In this document: one piece after another, positions 11,311 to 23,700 of the stretch
How the letters are laid out: the number at the start of each line of letters is the position of its first letter
How positions within the stretch are numbered: position 1 is the stretch's first letter
DNA from: Nematostella vectensis
Lineage: Eukaryota; Cnidaria; Anthozoa; Actiniaria; Edwardsiidae
Reading direction: 5' to 3'
Assembly (NCBI RefSeq): GCF_932526225.1
Contig: NC_064035.1
Coordinates: 8,791,296 to 8,855,295 of the forward strand
Length of the DNA stretch: 64,000 nucleotides
Notes under the pieces: generated by a model
What the model was told of the DNA's origin: nothing
Database searches by the model: none
What the model saw: the letters and a program-made list of their open reading frames with translations, nothing else
Program-made: the position numbers and the translations under genes

Positions 11311-13746
11311 TCATGCAAACTTTCTTCCTACTTGATGGAGCTCAGTCCAAACCATGATTATACAAATTGCTACTATACTGAAGAAACAGAGTATCCGAAA
11401 TCGGCGCTTTGGAACAAGTCGATGTAACTTTTTCTGACATACCACAAAAAGGCACAAACCCAGGACGATCGCAATGCTAAGCTTTTCTACTCCAACGTTT
11501 TGAATCCTGTGTGAATCAGCACTAGAATTAATGCTCACGTGATCGCTAAAATTAATGCCTGGTGTCCCTTTAGAGCTAGTTCGGATCGCGACGTCATAAT
11601 GTATACCATTGACTTCAAGGGCTATGCATTGCATCTCATTACATGGCTGCAGGCGAACTGCTGAGACATTAGCGCTTGGCCCAGTGAATACGTAGACAAT
11701 AGACGCGGACATGGAGCCTACTGTGCTCGTGATGTTGAGGTAATGCGTCGATCTCTTGCCGTATTCTGCTTTATATGATTCTGCCTGGACCTGAGCATCT
11801 AGAATACACCCTGAGTTACCAGGGCACGCCCAGTGCACCCTATGCGGTTTCCCTTCCACTAGCACCTCCGTCCACCGCTCGGCTGCATTCAACACAAAAG
11901 CATTGTATCTATTGTGGAAAAATGCTGACATTGCACGTACGTTGCTATACTCAGCTAGGCGAATGTTGTCCAAAACGATCAAAGTGTCCGGTCGAATTAG
12001 GAGAAGACTACGCGAGATTTTGTCGAGTCCAAGTTCTGGGTCGTACCGCGCTGCGTACTCGCCTGTAGCAAACATGCGGTTAGTGCGTCCATCGACCGCG
12101 GCAGCAAGATTCCCCGTGCGTCCCTCCCAGTATCCCGATGCTTGGTACGCAAACCACTTACCGCAGTCCCCAAGCTGGCCTGCGTAGGGACCCCTGCAAG
12201 TGCGCACCAAGGGCGGCGCGGGGGCGAACATCAGCGCATTGTTAAGCCATGTATACTTAGGGCCATAGAGGGCCTCTGTGATGAAGGGCCGCCCTGATGG
12301 GTAGAAGATGAAGGACCCCTGGTCTGGGTGCTCGTGTCCCGGGTTGAAGTTCCGCCAGCCGTTGATCCAACTAACTGTTTTATCTCTGACAATTTGGTTT
12401 ATCGCCTTACCGTGTAGAACGCCGCATTTATACGATAGATAAGTTCCTTGATTGTATTCGTCATGGAGTCCAGTATTTAGATAGGGTGGTTTTGTGCGAA
12501 AGACGACAACACCCCAGTCGTCAAATACATGCATTTTGTTAGATTTTGACATGGCTTGGGCACCCATTGGTTTATCCGATTGTCTCTCGGTATAAGCTCC
12601 TGCATGCTTGTCCCTGTCTGTCGGTGTCTTTCCGAGGCCCGTCGTGGCCCAGTCGGGATTTATCGGAGGCTTGTCGGGAATAGAGCTATCGTAAAATAGA
12701 TATTCCAAGTGAAGTGTAACGAACCGATGTGCTCTCGCAGGCCGAATAGTCCCTTTACGATGCTGTTCACGAATGGCGCGTGCGAGCCAGTTTGCACGAC
12801 CATCTCTCATCACAAACCTTTCCAGGAAGACCAGTTGGTCTTCTGGACCGTAAAACCAATGAGTGTTTGTGTCTGCTATCCCGATGGTCTCGTCAAAACG
12901 GGGAAGAATCGTCCAGTAAATGAAATCAAAATGCTTAACTAGCCATCGATTCTTTCGCAATAAGTCTTCCTGGAGCCCCAAATGGCGCATGGCCAGAAAT
13001 AAATACTGGAATAAGGAACGAGTTGTGTAGGATCCATATGCTACGCCCTCTGATAAGGACCCATCCGTGACACGCCCGAGGATAGTCATGGTGCGGTTGA
13101 GCATCATATTAGCACGGTTTATCCAGACTTTAGCATTAGGTGTCAAGCTCTGGACCACTAATGCGCTAGTCAGGAGTGCAGCATAGTTGGTGGCCACGTG
13201 ATTCTGCACGTACGAATTCCCCCACCACGCCTTTAAGGATCTCTCATACAGCACCGTCGCGAATTCGATTATTTTGGCCCCTATAAGGACTCGTTGAGAT
13301 TCATTAAGAAACTTGTAGAGGAAATCATATGCAGTTGCCATGCCAACTATACTGTGGGCTACGGGGACGTCGTCTTTAGGCACGTGACTCACTCCCCAGC
13401 TCTGATATCCTGCAAATGCCTCCATAGTGGATATAGCTAGTTCCAGTGCTGCGCGGTCAGTGCTGTTGAGCACGCAGTAAAAGGCCAGGGGTGGTAGATT
13501 GTTGCCATATATCTCGTTCCACTTTCCCGTGAACTCTCTCCAGCTTCTTGGGAGGATGGTTGCATGCGGACGCTGCTTCATCTCTTCAGCGGCATCTCTC
13601 AAACTGCTGTATATCGCAGCGTGGGTCGACCCGGACTGTGCGCGTAACACTGTGACGTCACTCTGGGAGAAGTAGAGATTTGGGAACTCGTGTGACCGCG
13701 TAGGCATCAGTTGAAGTGCTGACACCAGAAGCAGGCAGGCGAACAT
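11311..13746 (-). CDS. DSE: Dermatan-sulfate epimerase, intronless coding sequence, 811 aa
   Basis: The enzyme converts D-glucuronic to L-iduronic acid in chondroitin/dermatan sulfate, in the ER/Golgi lumen. A short signal peptide (about residues 1-18) precedes a heparinase-like catalytic region. Residues corresponding to the known catalytic set are present: His183 in NHVATN, Tyr240 in EGVAYGSYTTRSLFQYLF, and His471/His473 in GHEHPDQ. Further family hallmarks are WFYGPEDQLVFLERFVMR, WINGWRNFN and FITEALYGPKY. Two hydrophobic segments close the protein (about 752-772 and 786-805), as in vertebrate DSE. A polar stretch at about 358-404 looks like an insertion. At 811 residues it is shorter than vertebrate DSE (about 950). 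The whole coding sequence is one exon; a TTATGTTGTAG just before the ATG suggests a 5'-UTR intron. DSE versus DSEL orthology is not resolved. Confidence 0.95.
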   Translation of the reverse strand: MFACLLLVSALQLMPTRSHEFPNLYFSQSDVTVLRAQSGSTHAAIYSSLRDAAEEMKQRPHATILPRSWREFTGKWNEIYGNNLPPLAFYCVLNSTDRAALELAISTMEAFAGYQSWGVSHVPKDDVPVAHSIVGMATAYDFLYKFLNESQRVLIGAKIIEFATVLYERSLKAWWGNSYVQNHVATNYAALLTSALVVQSLTPNAKVWINRANMMLNRTMTILGRVTDGSLSEGVAYGSYTTRSLFQYLFLAMRHLGLQEDLLRKNRWLVKHFDFIYWTILPRFDETIGIADTNTHWFYGPEDQLVFLERFVMRDGRANWLARAIREQHRKGTIRPARAHRFVTLHLEYLFYDSSIPDKPPINPDWATTGLGKTPTDRDKHAGAYTERQSDKPMGAQAMSKSNKMHVFDDWGVVVFRTKPPYLNTGLHDEYNQGTYLSYKCGVLHGKAINQIVRDKTVSWINGWRNFNPGHEHPDQGSFIFYPSGRPFITEALYGPKYTWLNNALMFAPAPPLVRTCRGPYAGQLGDCGKWFAYQASGYWEGRTGNLAAAVDGRTNRMFATGEYAARYDPELGLDKISRSLLLIRPDTLIVLDNIRLAEYSNVRAMSAFFHNRYNAFVLNAAERWTEVLVEGKPHRVHWACPGNSGCILDAQVQAESYKAEYGKRSTHYLNITSTVGSMSASIVYVFTGPSANVSAVRLQPCNEMQCIALEVNGIHYDVAIRTSSKGTPGINFSDHVSINSSADSHRIQNVGVEKLSIAIVLGLCLFVVCQKKLHRLVPKRRFRILCFFSIVAICIIMVWTELHQVGRKFA

Positions 13747-16700
13747 ACCTCTACAACATAATGGAAGTTAAGATTAGACTACGCAGAGACCTGATCTCCT
13801 GGAAGGTCAAAAGGGAAGGGAACAAAGCAGAATGGCAGGGAATTTAATCGTCAAAGAAATGGACGGCGTATGGGCAGTTAGTAGAATCTTGAAGCATGCT
13901 GAGAAATATATTAGGGAGCGGTCATTCATTACTGGGGGGCCGGCAATTTTGCAAAATCCTGGGCTCAAAAACTTTGCCCCTCCCCCCTCAAATCCAAGCC
14001 CCAAAATCGTGACCCCCCTAGACCGGACGCCCAAAAAATTGCCTTCTTTGTAGATGTTTTCAGCCAAATTTTCTCATTAGAACCAAGCAATAAACCAAAA
14101 TATTACAGCGTTGTTATTATCACGATAACTTTAAGATTCCATGTTAATTAAGTTTCCATAAGCGACCAAAACCTATTGTTCAAGTTTTTGGCGCCCAGTG
14201 GTCGCTTATGAGCAAGCTCTTGTAAGAGACCAGCTCCGTTAACGACCACAATTCTCAGTTCCCAAGGTGGTCGCTTACGAGAGCTTCAACTGTATAAAAG
14301 TTTCCTACCTTCCTTTTTTCGATGCTTTTTGCGTATCTGTCAGCCGTGTAACGTACACAGCAAAAGTAGTTCAAGAAGAAATCAATCAATGGCCTTAAGT
14401 AATGTCCTTTCTATCCCGCCCAGACCATGAAAGCAGCTTTCAGCTGTGTCTATATTAGGTTACTGAATATTACACGCAGGGAACATTACATAATTATAAC
14501 ATTATTTAGATCTTCTGGTCTGCCCCAGGTATAATATACACATGTTTTATAACTTGGGCTAAACTGCAGAATACCCGTCCACTTATTTGCATTTTCCTTG
14601 TATTTACTGCCTCTTTCTATAGAAATCGAGGTGTGAAGTCTCATGGTTAACTCTTTGTGGAGGGTATTCTGCAGTTGCTCCATAACTTGAATTTGAATAT
14701 ATTATTATAAAATTTTGAGGTTATAATTTCTCATTTTTTTAATCATCAGTTTGAGCTTTTTCGGTGGCTTTTGAACTATTGTTGTAAGTGTAATATACGC
14801 ATGTTTCCCCCTTGAAGAAAGAAATGCTTTACCTTGCTCGTCATACGCCCAAGATGCAGGAAATAATTATGTATCATCTGATGATTCTCGAAGCTTACCT
14901 GTGTAGGGGGTATTTTTTTCTTTTGTTTCGTTTTTCTTGTTACGCTTGATGGAACTTCGCTTTTGCGAGGGCGGCGTGTGTAAACCTGCTGTGAAGCGCT
15001 TTCAAGGTACAGCGTGATATGTACACTAAGTGACAGCGACTGATATAAATTCAAATATAGAGCGCGGAAAACACACAAGTTCTCCTTAGGGTGTCTCTTG
15101 ATCTTTGAGCAACGTTCAAACTGGTATTTTATGAACTGATGAAAAAAAAAGATATGGTCATGTTCGGCCTTCTGAAAATACGAAATGAAAATAAAAAAAA
15201 TATCGCAAACAAGTTTTTTAATGAATGAGATAAATTCATTTTAATTCTTTGTTTTTGTTAAATAAACATGCATACGATTAGACTGTTTTGCCCCATTGAA
15301 CGCCATGAAAATTCTTCTTTTCCAAATCTTGTTTTTGGTTATCTCAATAATACTGTCGACCTTGATTTTCGGCGGTTTCCTTCGGTGCTTTTAAATCGTT
15401 TTTTAATGCTGATAGAAAAAAAGATAAAATCGGAGTTCTTTGAATCCGTTAGCTGTTATCAACTCGTCTTCCATTAACGCATTATCACCGTTGTGATATA
15501 TGACTTTACGATCAATGCGGAGCCAAAATTGTGTCACCGGGTCCTATTCGGTAACCCTGTGGAATCAGAATCTTATTAACGCTGAGAACACCGGGCATAT
15601 GTCGCCCGCCGACCAAAAATAAAATATTAATCGTCTCGCCAACTCTAAATTATCCGCTATGTTTGGGCTTACGAAAATGCTTTATTTTATCTCATTTAAT
15701 GAAATGAGAGATATCGTAAGCAGGCGTGGCATAGGCGAGAATTTTTTTATGAAAAACTGGTTAATTGACACCGAAGTTACAGGTTATGTGGAATCTAAAT
15801 GTTACGCACGATCCAAGACGCGTGCTTAAATCCATCTACCGTTCTTTGCAAACACATTGGAAAACAACCGGAAATCAAACGATTGCCTTTGAAGGGGGCT
15901 TGCTATACTATTAAAGGTTTTACCCGGATCTTGCAGTGATTTGCTGGAGTTGAACTGCGAAATACCGAGTCATATAATTGGTACGGCAGGGATCAAGAAT
16001 ATTTCAAGATTTTTAATCTGCGTGCGAAATTCTCCACTGGTGGATCTTGTGTATACACGATTCCTACATTCGGCGCGTTTGGGAAAATCTCTAATCCTTC
16101 TGATTATAAAACAAAAAATGAGGTTATGACCAAGGCGTCAAAGTGAACGGCTGCACAAGTCACCGACACAAATATTTGAATTATGACATAATAAGGAAGA
16201 AATCCTCAATTCATTGGCCATGACTGTGGTTATTACATTTTGTATGTTATTTTGTATGCTTTGTTATGACGTTGCGTTTGAAAGAAACCAAAAAACTTGT
16301 GGGCTACGGACGATATATTTGGAACGAAAAGCCAGCTGAACCGATCGAAAAACGCCAAAATTAATAAGACAGGCTTGGGCTCGTCTTCTGATTGGCTGAA
16401 GCATCAAAGAGCATTTCTCACTAAATCACCGGGATACGGACAGCCCTCAAAACAGTAATTACTCGTTGTGAACGATAAAAAAAACACTTTTCGTTTTCGC
16501 TTCGGGAATGGAGCAAGATTACAGGTAACGAAAAATAATAATAGAATAGGTCATATATCTATAGATGTTTACTACCATCAATTCAGTTTGATTTTTTTAC
16601 CTGATTTTAGTCATTTCTTGTAGCCTTCAAAAGGTTAATCTATCGTATTGAGCTTGCTGTCAAAAAGGAATATTTTTATGTTTTTTCGGTGTAATAATAT

Positions 16701-17634
16701 TTATTCACTTTTCTCTTACTTTATCAATTCCGATCACCAAATTACAGTTATTATTTCATTTGCTTCTCTCTTATATAATTATTTGGGAAAACACCACAGC
16801 AGAATGCAATAATTTGTGTCATACAAAGATAGCATGCATATTGATCGAATATATGCTTTTGCGCCTTCTATTGTAAAATATAGTCGCTGTTTTCCGTTTG
16901 AATGTTTATGTACAAAATCGATGTAACACTGACAGTATGATGAAAATTCTGTGCTGATTATTTTTTTACAAGTGCCTTATGCGTGAGTAACGTTAGACCA
17001 GCGTTGACATACAAAATAGCAGCGAACGCCGGATAACAGGTGATTTTTAAAGGAACATGCGATACTACCACTCTAGCAAAAGAAAGATTTTGTTTTATAA
17101 CGGCAACGATGTCATTGGAGTCTTAAGGCGGCCAGCATAAACAGTTTAGTGTCAAATGGCAGGGCCGCACCCCCATACCCTGGTGGGGGGGGGGGGGGGG
17201 CACAATGTGATATTACAAATATTATACACGAGCTTATTCCAGAAACACGTAAACAGTAAAGCTTTTCAAACCTAGTTTTTATCGAGTTTGTTGTTAGTCT
17301 ATGTATTCGATATCCAAGAATCACTACGGCTGCAGTATATTCGTTCTACGCGAGTACATCCACGCATATATGCGTGCAATCAGGGTTTCTAGATAGGGCA
17401 ATTCATTTGAAAACGTTTTACTGGAATAAATATAATCAGGACCTGGATTCTTCTCGATGTCAGTGCTTAGTTTCGTTTTACAATACTGGGCAAGATGTGT
17501 TTGGGTCCAATAAATAGACATCACTAATGATGTGTACTAGCCTTAAATTTGCATTTCACTTTATATGTTATCTCTCTTTTTAAAATGGCACATAAATGAT
17601 ATGTCTTCCAATTGTACTCATGATATGACCATAT

Positions 17635-17797
17635 CAGGGCCGTAGCAGGGGGTGGGGCACTGGGGGCATGTGAACCCCCCTAATATATTAAAAAAATATA
17701 AATAAATAATCTGTAGGGGCGTGGCTGTGCCCCCCCAATCTTTCCTTAATGATCCTGTATTGTGCCCCCCAACCTTACGTGGCCTGCTACGGCTATG
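17635..17797. mobile_element. 163-bp MITE, GTAGCAGG family, 5-bp target duplication
   Basis: Left end CAGGGCCGTAGCAGG; right end CCTGCTACGGCTATG (the inverse of CATAGCCGTAGCAGG). CATAT flanks both sides (17630-17634 and 17798-17802). The interior shares GGGGCGTGGCTGTGCCCCCC with the copy at 42035-42212. Confidence 0.8.
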
Positions 17798-18549
17798 CAT
17801 ATAACTTGAAAAACTTCGAACATCTACTGAGATTTCTCCTAATTTTAACATTCTAAGATCATGCCGAGACTCAGATAGCAGCAAAATATTGCTGCTATAC
17901 AGACGTTCTTATTTAATGAGGGTGTATCGACACGTCAAAAAATCAAAACGGTCGGTCATTTGTCCCCTTGAAATAACTAGGTCCCAGACTTCCTGCTCTC
18001 CTCTCACTAATATCTATCTTTATTATGCCATCAGATGCTGTCTTCAAGAATCCTCGAAAATGGTAAGTTAACGATTTGCTGTATATTCCGAAAACACCGA
18101 TATTAATAATAAAAAGTTTATTATCGTCCCAAGACTTCTAGCATTACAGAGTTTTGCTAATCGGCAAGGTAGACTTTGCAATAAACTGTTGAACTCCTTT
18201 TATTTTCCTTCTATCTTGATGATGCTGGTTACAGGATCGAAAACGCGCGAATTTTAATTTACTCGCCACTTAATCTGAAAATATACGATACCCATCACCA
18301 AGTGTAGCGCTGTAAAGTTAGAGCAATAAAAGTAGCCTTAAATTACCTTTTTTGTATACAAATAAAACTTCGTGTTCCGTTCCTACCTCCTCCACGCCTA
18401 CTTCTCAGAAAACGCTTAATGACAGAGAACGCAGTCTGCGGCAAACGGTGTCTTGAAGATTAAAATGCTGTAAAAGGCATTTTGTAAGATAAGCAGTGTT
18501 AATTTACTAATTCGTCGTCATTGCATGCCACGTTCCTTTCAACTCGTAC

Positions 18550-18660
18550 ACATGGGGGTGCATCGAATCTTCAAATACTGTGCTTTTTCTATATGATTCC
18601 TATGACTGCGCCCCCCCCCCCCCCCCCCCTTCAGCCAACCTTGGGTACGCACCTGCCTTT
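18550..18660. mobile_element. Poly-C MITE copy 1
   Basis: Contains GAATCTTCAAATACTGTGCT, then ATGACTGCG, a 19-nt C run (18611-18629) and CAGCCAACCTTGGGTACGC. The same order occurs at 22905-23030 and 60258-60427. Confidence 0.6.
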
Positions 18661-19136
18661 TTGCTTCAGCAGTTCAGCAGTGAAATCGATAAAAAAAATA
18701 ATTTGAATATACTTAGGAATCCATTAGCTTTGATTTTCTTTTGTTTATACCCGCTTTCCAGATGGTGAAATTTGAGCGCGAAAGTGGGCTATCACAGGCC
18801 GGCATTCTTTCACATAATTACAGCTTTATCTCTTTTTTTTACCACGCCACATTTTAGTTTAGACGCCGTTCACTTTATGCAAACGATTGAAGTAAATTAA
18901 TTAATCTTCAATGAGCCAATTTTAACTCCATATGTTTATTGCTAACTGGTATTCACAACGTAGCGTGATCACCACACTGAACTTGGGCTACCTGTGATTT
19001 TATCAATCTTGCGATACACAGGCCTAGCACATCAGTTCGAGGCCGTAGAAATCCAAGCAATATATTCGCAATTTAGTATAGGGAATCCCCTAGTTTAATG
19101 ATGAAATTTAGAAATAAAGATTCTTAGGGTCCGTTT

Positions 19137-19292
19137 TTTTACTCGTGTTTCCGGAATGAGAATGATTAGAATAGAAAAAGCGCGCGTTCGTTAATCCCTC
19201 GTTCCCATACCTGTAGCAGAGTGACTCGAATGTCATTCCGAACGTTGTCTACCAACCATTCCCATTCCAGAATGATAGGAAAAAACGCGCCC
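19137..19292. mobile_element. 156-bp Harbinger-like MITE with TTA duplication
   Basis: GGGTCCGTTTTTTT at the left and AAAAAACGCGCCC at the right are inverted, and the internal parts CCGGAATGAGAATG and CATTCCCATTCCAG pair as well. TTA flanks both ends (19134-19136, 19293-19295). GGG-type termini with a 3-bp TTA duplication are typical of PIF/Harbinger MITEs. Confidence 0.65.
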
Positions 19293-20709
19293 TTAGAGAT
19301 CGCTTACGAGGTCACTTTATCTCCAACCCCTCCCCCTCCGCCGCCTCGCTCTCGCGCCTCGTTACGCTGACCGCGACGTCCTGGGTACCTGGAGCATAGT
19401 AAACAACCATAAGTTTTAAAAAGTAGAAATATGATGTATGTGGATTTTAAACAAAATTCTAGTAATATGTCCTTCTAAACTTGAGCAACGGAAATGAGAA
19501 TAATATGTTTTAAAAAAGAATGAGTATATTCTATTTTTTCGTGGGCATTTTATATAAATCGCATAGAAATAGGAACTTCATTACTTATAATCTAATTTAA
19601 GAAATTCAAAATTAGAATAAACGTTTTGACGTTGAAAATATTATTCAGTTATTTAGTGTAAAAAAACGGTTTCCATGTAAACGAGAGAAATGCATTTTAA
19701 AATTACATTTATAGCTATTCCAGAGTTCTACACATATTGGTCATTCCTCCAAAAGAAATGTGCACCGTTACTTCCCTACACGTGGAGACACCAGAATGTC
19801 CTTTGGCATACGCTATTTGCAAGTGGTTGGCATTCATAACATATTTGTATTTGACGTACTGTGCGCTTGCCTCTAATCCTTGCTACCGGTTGTACAAGCC
19901 GCAACATTATTGCTTCGATAAATATTATTGTTAAAGAATTTCGGAATCCCTCCAAGATTTTATTCCTAATTGATACATATATAGAAGCTTACACGGGATT
20001 TTTCTTATACCAAGAAATTATTGAGTAGGTTACAATTTTTGTTTTCATATATAGGTAAGATAGATATTTGAATGAAAATCGCCTGATCGCATAGGTAAAT
20101 ATTATAATAAATAATGGTGAAAATGCCATGATAATTCTACATGGTACTTAGAGGACGAAATCATATGATGGATATTAATATCAATGCAGCATGACATGCT
20201 ATTTGTCGTCCCCGGGTCAATTAGAATCGCATTTAGTACCCTCTATTCACGAAGGCTCCCCAGTGGCGCATCCAGAACAGCACACCTGCTTCGCCTAACA
20301 GAATTACGCTAAATTAATTATGCCCTAAGAACATGGAAATAACCGCTTTACAAGAGCCTATAAAAAAGTCCGTCTAATCGCTCACTATCCAACCAAAACC
20401 GCAAGCAACACCTTTATTCTCACTTACGCACACGTAAACGATTGAATATCTATCTTTGCCTGGGAAACTTATTTGTTTTACAGTACATCCAAACATCCAC
20501 TCTCAGACTATTGTCCATATGACTTGAGGTGCTTTCAATAATGTTTTATCTCAGCGCTTATAGTAAGGCCATTTAGCCTTGTGGTTTCTGTTCTGCTATT
20601 TTAGTTCTGTTGTTGGCGAGGGCTAATCCCCTCATTTCGGTTGAAGTCGTAGTCGAAAACAAGAGTATATCTGTCTAGGAGGCTAAGGCTCGTTCACAAG
20701 AAGTTAACA

Positions 20710-23700
20710 ATGTCTCGATGGACGAAAGTGTCTTCGCTTGTCAAATCTGGAAAGATAATTGAGCAGGTAAGCTAGAGTCCACTTACGATTATTGGATAAA
20801 ATGAAAACGTACACATTAAGGACGTTCGACATAATGTACTTATATGCTTGTCTGGCCCTTAAGTCGACTTATATCGACTTATCACTTATCGTCTCCCTAA
20901 GTCGCTGTAATAAGCTTAAAAAAAGAATAGATTTCGACCTCACATATTTTGATATCTTTAAATCAAGTGAAAAACTCATTCTTTTCATAGGAAGAACGCA
21001 GCAGCAGATAACCTCACAAAAATATGTGTTGAAAGGAATATATCATTTATTTCCATCTGTATTACAACTTTGTATCTATTTGAATACCTAACGCCTTTCT
21101 TTTCGTCAGTGTATTGTCTGATATTGTCTGCAGCATCCAAAATACCTTTCTTATCAATAAGAACCGATAAGTGAAATAATGGCCCAGGATAATTTGGCTA
21201 TAAAGCGTAATGTTTGAACCATTTATTTAGTACATTATGGTTGTTTTTTATCCTAATTGTTCCCTAAGCTAATGTATGCTTCACGGATTGGTCCGAAACA
21301 TTATTTATCTTTAAAAGAACTTTGACGCCTGGTTGATTGAGACAAATTATTGGTATAAAACCAAGGTAAACATTGTGGCCACTGTGTACGCTGCTTGCCC
21401 GTAGATAAGATCTTTAAAGGACTTGAAAGCAAAGTGATATCCTCCAAAACCGATTAGACATACCCTCGGTGGGGATACCAGACCATGACTTGACAGACTT
21501 ATGATATATAGTGGTTTTATTATTGTAATTGTTTTAATCCATTTTTTTCCAAGTTTTTTTCTTCCAAATTCAGTTTTAACTTTAAAGGTTGGTTTTCACT
21601 AGGACGCAAAAGGAATCGCAAGGCAAGTGAGAATCGGTCAAACACAAGCCCAAGAAAATCAGGCCCCGTCCACACGTATACGGAATCGAATGAATCCGCA
21701 ACTTTTTTCGTTTCGGGTACGGCTATCGTCCACACGTATACGACGATTACGCTGGCGAATCCGCGACTTTTTGAATACGCAAACGAAAGCGGAACGACGA
21801 AATAAATACGCTACGATTCTGTATACGTGTGGACGGTCGAATCCGAAACTTTTCGATTACGGAATCCGTGTGGACGGTTGAATCCGTAACTTTTCGATAA
21901 CGAAGACGTCAAAATCGTACCCAGTCTCTAACCGTAGAATAAAACAAGATGGCGTCGCCAGATTCGCGCAGTTTAAAGCGCATGCTCAGTTAACATTTAT
22001 GTGCCCTGAGGAGAGGAGCCCTGGGTGCTAGAACGATTACGGAATCGCCGTATACGTGTGGACGGGCGATTATGATACGATTACGCTACGTGTGGACAGG
22101 AAACTTTTCGATTACGGAAAGTAAAAGTTGCGGTCGATTCCGTTATGCGTGTTGACGGGGAAGCACTAGCGTTCTATTGCGCTTCCTCTTGTGCTTGCGT
22201 TCCAGTGAGAATCGGGAAATTACCTGCTCTGCGCTTGCGCCTACGTCAAAGTGAGAACCAACCTTTAAGTAGTATTAGATATATAGAATTGTTTCTTCTT
22301 GTGTTGAAAATTCCGTTGGAATTTGACAAGTCATAATTTTCAAATAAAAACGCTTGCTCTTCACGCTAGAAGCTATTTGCTTTTTGTTAAAAGTAAGGGA
22401 ATGATTTATATAAGCTCTATTAGTTCATCAAGCCTAATTTCCTTATCTACCTTTAAAATGTGCCTTCATCAACCTTGTCCAAATCCCCGCCAAAATCAAC
22501 GCGCGAATCCCCGAAAAACATTTTTCCAGCGAATTCTTGAGAATTCCTGCGAAATTTGAACTGCAAATCTAGCGCACCCCCACCCCCACCCTGGAATTTC
22601 CAATCCCCTCCATGGGGGGGGGGGCATATCAATATTTGGGTGACCTTCAAACCCGCTCGGTCAATCTCTGGGAGGCCTGGGTCTAAGGGCTTTTCAAGAT
22701 TAGTTAGATAAAAATTTGACCGAGCTGTCAGGTTTTTTTGGACAAATTCTTGCCACGAGTCTCAAATTGACAGGAATCAGCATTTTTTACCATATTTTCT
22801 GGAGATCAGGGAGCGGGAAAACTTTAGCTCTTCTAAATATGGGCATCAATGACCATATAAGGCAATGCAAACGAAGGACACTATCCTTGGGGAATATGTT
22901 TGATATGGGGGGTATGGATATTTTCTGCAACTACCCAATAGGCTTTTTCCATATGATACCTTTGACTGCGCAACCCCCCCCCCCCCCCCCCCCCCCCCTC
23001 AGCCAATGCTATGCTGGGTACGCGCCTGCGAGCCACGAAAATTCCGACATTTATTTATTTATTTTTATTATTTGGGCCACTTAGCCTTACCCATGATCCC
23101 TATCTAGATAGAAATTAACATATAATTAGGATTCCGAAAATCAAAATACTACTCGTGTATAAAAGCACGCTTGACGTTGTGTTTTAACATTTAGAAGGAC
23201 AATAACAACTTATTCCTATGCACTGTTTCATGTTGTTTTTCACTTTTCCTGATAGCCAACTCTTCTGTCCTGGCCTGATTAGAAATTACCATGTGGGTTG
23301 CACAGTATGGCTGGTGTTAGTGCTGGTATTCTACTTAAAGCGTTAGAAGATGGAGTCATCGTTAGATGACGGATTGGGTGTTAGATCACAGGGAGCTCAC
23401 CTATACTAACTTTATTCAAACCGTAGAGGTGAGCTCCCTGTGGTTAGATGATGGGTAAAGCGTTCGAAGACATGTGACTTCTAACGAGACCTGGCCACGG
23501 GTACGTTGTGTTCGGTAGTTTTGGACCGACGAACGAATGCCGAAGCAACATTGTCAGCGCTCGGCCTGTTTTAAGCCACTGCTACCCGAGCCTCGTCCCC
23601 AGGCTACTCCCTTGCTGTCAGCTCCATGATGCTTTGCGCGCGAACTCACACTTTCCAATATGGCAGACGCTCTTCATGCTGACTCCTCGGGGGCGGGCAG

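Larger units (their letters stand above)
13747..20709. other. Intergenic, about 7 kb, transposon remnants only
   Basis: No convincing exon on either strand. At 13930-14050 there is C-rich repeat-like sequence. At 14160-14290 the motif GTGGTCGCTTA recurs. Poly-G lies at 17185-17200, MITEs at 17635-17797 and 19137-19292, and a poly-C element at 18550-18660. The 20400-20709 stretch is the upstream region of the PAW-C2 gene; no TATA box or initiator stands out. Confidence 0.5.
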
